Of a DNA stretch of 64,000 bases, positions 57,829 through 64,000 are shown piece by piece. The position numbers and the translations under genes were made by a program. How positions within the stretch are numbered: the stretch's first letter is position 1; each line of letters starts with the position of its first letter. The DNA is from Leguminivora glycinivorella (Eukaryota > Arthropoda > Insecta > Lepidoptera > Tortricidae). The stretch lies in assembly GCF_023078275.1 (NCBI RefSeq), contig NC_062979.1:25463848-25527847 (forward strand), given 5' to 3'. Below the pieces are notes generated by a model. The model searched no databases and had not been told where the DNA came from. It worked only from the letters and a program-made list of their open reading frames with translations.

Positions 57829-58710
57829 GATGATTCCAAAATTAATAATCAATCTGGAAATTGACATTGCTGACTGTCACTTGACACAAAAGTCGTCATG
57901 GGTGTCGTCAAATAGGTTTTTGGGGGTGCTGATTTCAAAATTAATAACCAATTGGAAATCTGACATTGCTGACTGTCACTTTGGCATAAAATTCGTCATG
58001 GGTGTCGTCAAATATGTTTTCAGGGGTGCTGATTTCAAAATTAATGACCAATTTGGAATCTGACGTTGTTGACTGTCACTTTGACACAAAAGTCATCATG
58101 GGTGTCGCCAAATAGATTCTCAGGGGTGCTGATACCAAAATGAATAACCAATTCAGAATTTGACTGTGCTGGCTGTTATTTTGACACAAAATTCGCCATG
58201 GGTGTCATCGGTCGGTTTTCGGGGGTGCTGATTTAAAAATTAAAGACCACTTTGGAATCTGACATTGCTGACTGTCACTTTGACACAAAAGTGGTCATGG
58301 GTGTGGTCAAACAGGTTCTCGGGGGTGCTGATTCCAATAACCATTACAGCCAAAAAACTGTTTGATGACACCCATGACAACTTTTAAGTCAAAGTGACAG
58401 TCAAGTATGTCAAATTCTAAATTGATCATTAATTTTGGAATCAGCACCCCCGCAAACTTATTTGACGACATACCAGACGACTTTTGTGTCAAAGTGACAG
58501 TCAGCAATGTCAAATCAGCACCCCTGAAAACATATTTGACGACACCCATGACGACTTTTATGTCAAAGTGACAGTCAGCAATGTCAGATTTCCAATAATT
58601 GGAAACCTGACATTGCTGACTGTCACTTTGACATAAAAGTCGTCTGGTATGTCGTCAAATAAGTTTGCGGGGGTGCTGATTCCAAAATTAATGATCAATT
58701 TAGAATTTGA
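57829..58710. repeat. ~120-bp tandem array with internal orientation switches
   Basis: The core word ctgactgtcactttgacac and 'catgggtgtcgtcaaat' recur about every 120 bp: four units on one strand (57829-58337), two or more inverted (58338-58600), then one in the first orientation (58600-58700). Frames stay open over parts because of the period, not because of coding. Confidence 0.85.
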
Positions 58711-58927
58711 CCAATTATTGGTCATTAATGATAGTAGCATAACTCGTGGTGTATGCACTTCGCGCATACAGTAAAGAGTGACAGAGATAGCACTGTCGTT
58801 ATTGAAATTCTTGGTAGTAAGAGTGAGGAGAGACCTCGAGATGTATCGCTACCGCGCGGTCGCCGCCGTCTAAGCACGACACCTCTTAATAACCGTTCAG
58901 CTCAACTTTCGGTCGGGTACCCGTAGC

Positions 58928-59140
58928 CAGGGACCGGCCCGCTATCCCTTATACGGGGTTTTGTATGGGTATTTCGTTAGGCTTAACTTACCCTACCCTT
59001 TTGACGCGATACCCTTTCATTTTGCTTTTAAAGCAGGGACCGGCCCGCTATCCCTTATACGGGCTTTTGTATGGGTATTTCGTTAGGCTTAACTTACCCT
59101 ACCCTTTTGACGCGATACCCTTTCATTTTGCTTTTAAAGC
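58928..59140. repeat. 107-bp direct tandem duplication
   Basis: Two almost identical copies starting cagggaccggcccgctatcc (58930 and 59036), ending tttgcttttaaag. The sequence continues as a repeat-like cctaacg...ataccctttc. Confidence 0.88.
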
Positions 59141-59448
59141 CCTAACGAAAGCGCTTACCTAAAATAGCCCAATACCCTTTCAAAACCCTTATCATCGGCT
59201 CAGCCTAACGCCATAAGGGTAAGCCTTATATTGGGTTTTATTTGCTTTCCCTTATAAAGCATATCGTGCGAGTTTAAATCCTGTACCTCGCTCATAAAGC
59301 ACACATTACTCCGAACGAAATAACATACGATCGTTATCTACGGCGGCACTGTGTGTGATATTTGCGCGTTTCTGATGGAAACGGCTGTAGATAAAATAAG
59401 GTTCAATTTTCAATACCAAATACTTATAGTTATGATAGGCTCCTGCTT

Positions 59449-61399
59449 TGCTCAGGTGTAACACAGGCAAACGCTGCTTTTTAGGGTTCCGTAGTCAACT
59501 AGGAACCCTTATAGTTTCGCCATGTCTGTCTGTCCGTCCGTCCGTCCGTCCGTCCGCGGATAATCTCAGTAACCGTTAGCACTAGAAAGCTGAAATTTGG
59601 CCCCAATATGTATATCAATCACGCCAACAAAGTGCAAAAATAAAAAATGGAAAAAAAATGTTTTATTAGGGTACCCCCCCCCCCCCTAAATGTAAAGTGG
59701 GGGCAGATAATTTTTTTCATTTCAACCCCAACGTGTGATATATTGTTGGATAGGTATTTAAAAGTGAATAAGGGTTTACTAAGATTGTTTTTTGATAATA
59801 TTAATATTTTCGGAAATAATCGCTCCTAAAGGAAAAAAAAAGTGCGTCCCCCCCCTCTAACTTTTGAACCATAAGTTTAAAAAATATGAAAAAAATCACA
59901 AAAGTAGAACTTTGTAAAGACTTTCTAGGAAAATTGTTTTGAACTTGATAGGTTCAGTAGTTTTTGAGAAAAATATGGAAAACTTCGGAACCCTACACTG
60001 AGCGTGGCCCGACATGCTCTTGGCCGGTTTTTTTTATCGGACTTGTCTTGATGAGTACCCGAAGTCTAGCTGATGCTGAACCCTGGCTGCACCTAGGGGA
60101 ACTCGGGTTTAGTGTAATACAGGCAAACGCTGTTTTCGTCATCGGAATTGTCTTGATGAGTACTCGAGTGAGCAGTACCCGAAGTTCAGCTGATGCTGAA
60201 CCTTGGCTGCACCTAAGGGAACTCGGGTTTAGTGAAACACAGGCAAACGCTGTTTTCGTCATCGAACTTGTCTTGATGAGTACTCGAGTGAGCAGTACCC
60301 GAAGTCCAGCTGATGCTGAACCCTGGCTGCATCTAGGGGAACTCGGGTTTAGTGTAACACAGGCAAACGCTGTTCTCGTCATCGGACTTGTCTTGATGAG
60401 TACTCGAGTGAGCAGTACCCGAAGTCCAGCTGATGCTGAACCCTGGCTGCATCTAGGGGAACTCGGGTTTAGTGTAACACAGGCAAACGCTGTTCTCGTC
60501 ATCGGACTTGTCTTGATGAGTACTCGAGTGAGCAGTACCCGAAGTCCAGCTGATGCTGAACCTTGGCTGCACCTAGGGGAACTCGGGTTTAGTGAAACAC
60601 AGGCAAACGCTGTTTTCGTCATCGGACTTGTCTTGATGAGTACTCGAGTGAGCAGTACCCGAAGTCCAGCTGATGCTGAACCCTGGCTGCATCTAGGGGA
60701 ACTCGTGTTTAGTGTAACACAGGCAAACGCTGTTTTCGTCATCGGACTTGTCTTGATGAGTACTCGAGTGAGCAGTACCCGAAGTCCAGCTGATGCTGAA
60801 CCCTGGCTGCATCTAGGGGAACTCGGGTTTAGTGTAACACAGGCAAACGCTGTTTTCGTCATCGGACTTGTCTTGATGAGTACTAGAGTGAGCAGTACCC
60901 AAAGTCCAGCTGATGCAGAACCCTGGCTGCACCTATGGGAACTCGGGTTTAGTGTAACACAGGCAAACGCTGTTTTCGTCATCGGACTTGTCTTGATGAG
61001 TACTCGAGTGAGCAGTACCCGAAGTCCAGCTGATGCTGAACCCTGGCTGCATCTAGGGGAACTCGGGTTTAGTGTAACACAGGCAAACGCTGTTTTCGTC
61101 ATCGGACTTGTCTTGATGAGTACTAGAGTGAGCAGTACCCAAAGTCCAGCTGATGCAGAACCCTGGCTGCACCTATGGGAACTCGGGTTTAGTGTAACAC
61201 AGGCAAACGCTGTTTTCGTCATCGGACTTGTCTTGATGAGTACTCGAGTGAGCAGTACCCAAAGTCCAGCTGATGCTGAACCCTGGCTGCATCTAGGGGA
61301 ACTCGGGTTTAGTGTAACACAGGCAAACGCTGTTTTCGTATTGGACTTGTCTTGATGAGTACTAGAGTGAGCAGTACCCAAAGTCCAGCTGATGCAGAA
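59449..61399. repeat. 120-bp satellite array, about 12 units
   Basis: Units such as 60121-60240, 60241-60360 and so on, with exact 120-bp spacing, few substitutions and no indels until 61340. The first unit is split by the MITE at 59484-60033. As 120 is divisible by 3, open frames of over 460 codons persist on both strands; these are not treated as genes. Toward the right end, variants alternate with a 240-bp period. Confidence 0.93.
59484..60033 (+). mobile_element. (GTCY)n-carrying MITE, copy 2
   Basis: Opposite orientation to 49740-50300 and closely similar; ends tagggttccgtagtc and ...cggaaccctacactgagcg...ggccggtt. The (GTCY) run is ctgtctgtccgtccgtccg (59523-59555). Inserted into a unit of the 120-bp satellite: unit text stops at gcaaacgctgctttt and resumes at atcggacttgtc. 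Confidence 0.85.
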
Positions 61400-61980
61400 C
61401 TAGGGCTTCCAAATACCGGACCTTATCCAATACCGGTATTCATTCCGGTATTGGCGATTTCAATACCGGGATCCCGGGATCCCGGTATTGAAATCAGGAA
61501 AATATAAAGACCAAGTAATTTGCTTAAAATAACAAATTTTATTCAAAATTTCGTTTGTTACTTTTCATGCGTGTTATACTACAGCGGAATCTTGCCAATC
61601 CGACTTACAAATGGGTCAAAACGATTGCATTTCCAACTTCAAAAGTTTCGATTTCAACCCAAAACGGTTCGCAAACTAATGTGGCCAAGTCAGTTTAACT
61701 TTTATTGTTTTTAAGTATACATAGTTCAAAGGGCTACGCCCGGTGCTCTTTATTTTTGTTATGAGTGGGACTGAGAACGCAGTATAAAAGCAAGCGGGAT
61801 AGAGCGCCAGATCTCTACTCAGGTGATTCTGTAAGTTAGATATCGCCGCCAGATCGAACATTTTGCAAGGAGACGCGGCCATAGCAAACCATGTTTTCTG
61901 CCAAATCAATCTCTTTAAGCTCGTGCGGAATAGAACCTTTTACATTTTAATACTAACAGACCTTTGCATCTATAACAGAA
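61400..61980. other. Unassigned, with a hAT-like end and a TATA-like site
   Basis: 61402 begins tagggcttccaaataccgg with nested ataccggtatt palindromes up to 61490, resembling a hAT-type terminus without a visible partner. tataaaa occurs at 61783-61789 in a moderately GC-rich context; no gene downstream could be supported. Confidence 0.35.
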
Positions 61981-61983
61981 GAT

Positions 61984-62400
61984 TCAAGCAGCATCCTTGC
62001 GACACTTACGTTCGTAGCTGTATAGCCCAATTCGAGAGAGGATCCTTCGTCCGCACACACGGCAGGTGTATGCTCCCCCAGATGGGCGGGGGTTAGAGGC
62101 CTGCTCGTGACGCCTCATGCGTTTAACATTCAAGGCGGAGAACCAGGCATTGGCGTGCTTGGATTGACCGTCATGGACAACACGGCGCCACGTGGGTCGG
62201 TCTTCGGCCAGTCGTTGCCACTGGTTGCATGGAATATCAAATGTGATCATGTCACGCTTCACGCAATCTTTAAAGCGCAGCGTTGGCCGTCCGACCGGTC
62301 TCTTTGCATCTGCAACCTCTCCCAGCAGGATTTAACGTGGCAAACGAGTCCGCTCCATTCGCATACACATGCCCGAGCAACCTCAGTCGCCTCTTCTTTA
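61984..62400 (-). pseudogene. LINE C-terminal relic with C2H2-like end
   Basis: Minus strand: CVKRDMITFDIPCNQWQRLA, EDRPTWRRVVHDGQSKHANA, then ..YTCRVCGRRILSRIGLYSYE.KC. The D.NQW..LA.DR..WR..V..G pattern followed by a C..C...SRIGL..H...C finger is common at the end of ORF2 in insect RTE/Jockey-like LINEs; here the first His is Tyr. Upstream text (GRPTLRFK) continues in the same frame to about 62300. Confidence 0.7.
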
Positions 62401-62901
62401 GTATGGCTGTTATACTAGGAAGCTATGTCTCATTCATGCTGTGTTATATTTTATAGTCAGTGTTAATGGTGTTGTACTGTAGATTTGTAATTGTACTGTA
62501 TATCACTTTATTAAATAACAAGCATTATGAGCATTTCTCGATTACACACACTCTATATTTTCATCATTTACTTTTGAAATTAGAACATGAGATGTTTTTT
62601 TTTTGGGAAACACATTGTAATCAATATCTACGGTACAATTTAGTAGTGCTTTTGTTTTTCGTTGCGCTAGAGGCGCTAAAGCACTAATAAAATAAATCCG
62701 CCAAATCATTGAACAATTAGCCAAGAAAGCTAAATTGTCCGACATAGATTATTAAAAATCACATTAAGAAATAATCTATGGAATCACACATTACTTTGCG
62801 GAAATCCATGATAATCAAAATCAAAAAGATTACTTCGCGGAATAGGAACACTTAATTTACGGATAAGAAAAGTAATTTTCTTCATTTTGATAGTTGAGTA
62901 G

Positions 62902-63288
62902 TGAGTTCCCAATTTCGTTACTATAGGGCATGATACGGCAAAGTTTTAAGCTAGAGTTCAACACACTAACGCACACGTATAGTAAAAATAGAGTAGCTAC
63001 GGTATACGTTAGTTCGTATGCATTATTAACCAATTTTTTGAAAAGTTATATCTATGATATAGATGCATCAAGGCGATTTGTTTACAGAGGATCTGTGGCC
63101 TGTTGAAACTACGTTTGACGTGTTGCTTCTCTGTCACACTTCGAATTCACTGTGAGGAGTTATATTAGTGCTGAATAGTGTATTAAGTATATGTAATTAT
63201 GTACTTAAATAGGTATGAACTGTGAAATAAAGTCAGTCTTTACGCAATACTCAAGGTGTTTAATTGTCGTCGTACTTCCCGCCCCACA
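62902..63288 (+). mobile_element. Candidate LTR of an LTR retrotransposon
   Basis: Proposed span from TG (62902) to CA (63287-63288), directly followed by tggcgaccctgcc, which has the form of a Ty3-like primer-binding site. AATAAA lies at 63226-63231, about 55 bp before the end. The 5' boundary is uncertain and no second LTR is in the window. Confidence 0.5.
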
Positions 63289-63306
63289 TGGCGACCCTGC
63301 CACGTG
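63289..63306 (+). other. Candidate primer-binding site
   Basis: tggcgaccctgccacgtg begins right after the proposed LTR; TGGCGACC starts are common for Ty3-like elements. The cognate tRNA was not determined. Confidence 0.5.
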
Positions 63307-63423
63307 CGGTGTCGGGTTCGGAAGTCGGAAGTGCAATCGCGCACTTTATGTGAATGAATAAACTACCTTTTATTACCTGTTTGACGCGTACTGGAATAAA
63401 CGTGCAAATAAAAACTAAGTAAT

Positions 63424-63744
63424 ATGTGCAACTCAAGAGTGGAAAAAGATGCTGTTTTTATCACTCAAAATTCAGCCGGAAGAGGAAATAATGACGCTAC
63501 TGCGACTGAAATGAAGAATCATCTGTCGATCATTAGCATTTTGATGATTGTGATGTGTACTTTGATGTTCATTGGAGGTTTATATATCATCTACAAGCTG
63601 TATAAACGTTGCCACGAATCATGGGCTGCTAACTGGATCGTGCAATACAACCTGCGTAGATCTTTTCGCAACGAACGACGAGAACTAGAGGATAATCACT
63701 GCCGCGGATGCTCTGCTGCTCGCGCCGGTACTAGCAAGGACTAA
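63424..63744 (+). CDS. Small single-pass membrane protein ORF (106 aa), probably in an LTR element leader
   Basis: MCNSRVEKDAVFITQNSAGR, an Asn/Thr-rich segment, one hydrophobic stretch (residues about 34-58, SIISILMIVMCTLMFIGGLY), then KLYKRCHESWAANWIVQYN and a basic tail. I have a general memory of short leader ORFs with N-terminal ..QNSAG.., a membrane segment and K.Y..CH..W in insect Ty3-like elements; function unknown. Position 135 bp after the candidate primer site supports that reading. gag/pol would lie past 64000. A host gene is the alternative. Confidence 0.5.
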   Translation: MCNSRVEKDAVFITQNSAGRGNNDATATEMKNHLSIISILMIVMCTLMFIGGLYIIYKLYKRCHESWAANWIVQYNLRRSFRNERRELEDNHCRGCSAARAGTSKD

Positions 63745-64000
63745 TCTCCAGCTACTCGTGAAGTGATGTGATATAAGTGCATTTAGTGTTGATTTATCGG
63801 TTCATACCTTGTTCCCCGCCACCGCTGAGCTCGAAGTGGATAGAAAGACTTACGTACGTCGTCCTAACATAATTAAATAACATTATGACCAGGTACAATA
63901 AGGAGTTGTGAGTACGTTTTTTTTTTGTTTGTTTTTGTATTAAGTAGGTAAATAAAACTACCATAGTAATAACATAATTTAGTTTGTCATGACAAGTAAA

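Noticed and set aside
59964..61381. Two overlapping open frames of more than 460 codons on opposite strands
   Set aside because: Both arise from a 120-bp satellite whose period is a multiple of three; the repeated peptides have no features of a real protein and both strands are equally open.
50572..64000. Further upstream exons of EXOC1
   Set aside because: I looked for family-like coding segments with splice sites on the minus strand and found only transposon relics and repeats, so the remaining exons are presumably beyond the window or were too short to see.

Overview
The window is from a lepidopteran (moth or butterfly) nuclear chromosome. The basis is that it holds spliced, GC-rich host exons in AT-rich, transposon-dense DNA; several interspersed repeats of kinds I know from moth genomes, such as (GTCY)n-carrying MITEs, a tRNA-headed SINE with a GAT-rich tail, and a Dong/R4-type LINE sitting in a TAA tract; and no bacterial-style operons, CRISPR arrays or rRNA genes.

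Three host genes can be rebuilt exon by exon. (1) An MFSD8/CLN7-like lysosomal major-facilitator gene runs on the minus strand from 32668 to 1249. Its seven exons have mutually consistent phases and encode 535 aa. Intron 1 is 21.8 kb and intron 2 is 5.3 kb; both are packed with transposons. (2) A plus-strand three-exon gene (37494-46941) encodes an 85-aa mitochondrial-type protein of the prag01 'deltamethrin resistance' family; an 8.1-kb intron holds a nearly intact Dong-like LINE. (3) The last two exons of an exocyst EXOC1/Sec3 gene lie on the minus strand (48659-50571), tail-to-tail with gene 2. The rest of EXOC1 was not found in the window.

Everything else is mobile DNA. From 1 to 32.4 kb: a 5'-truncated Jockey-type LINE (2.3-3.7 kb); two tandem palindromic elements (5.1-6.8 kb); two related CR1-like LINEs (6.9-9.85 kb, and 19.1-25.1 kb with ORF1); an RTE-type LINE (12.4-15.05 kb); an L2/CR1-type fragment (16.8-18 kb); hAT-type elements with exact 8-bp target duplications; and a tandem pair of ~703-bp units bounded by TAA repeats (27.0-28.4 kb). 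From 33 to 37.3 kb there are LINE fragments inside concentric inverted repeats. From 50.9 to 58.7 kb there is a quasi-palindrome built of satellite-like units and two unusual protein relics. From 60.0 to 61.4 kb there is a 120-bp satellite open in frame on both strands. The last ~1.1 kb looks like the LTR, primer-binding site and leader ORF of an LTR retrotransposon continuing past the window.

The most interesting signals are: palindrome arms that changed in concert between two tandem copies; TAA-tailed LINE fragments used as landing sites by two different TAA-associated elements; a clean hAT insertion in a LINE endonuclease domain; apparent one-base losses in G runs in three LINEs; an EXOC1 3' region whose 79-bp repeat copies the stop-codon region; and the large inverted structure at 52-57.5 kb.
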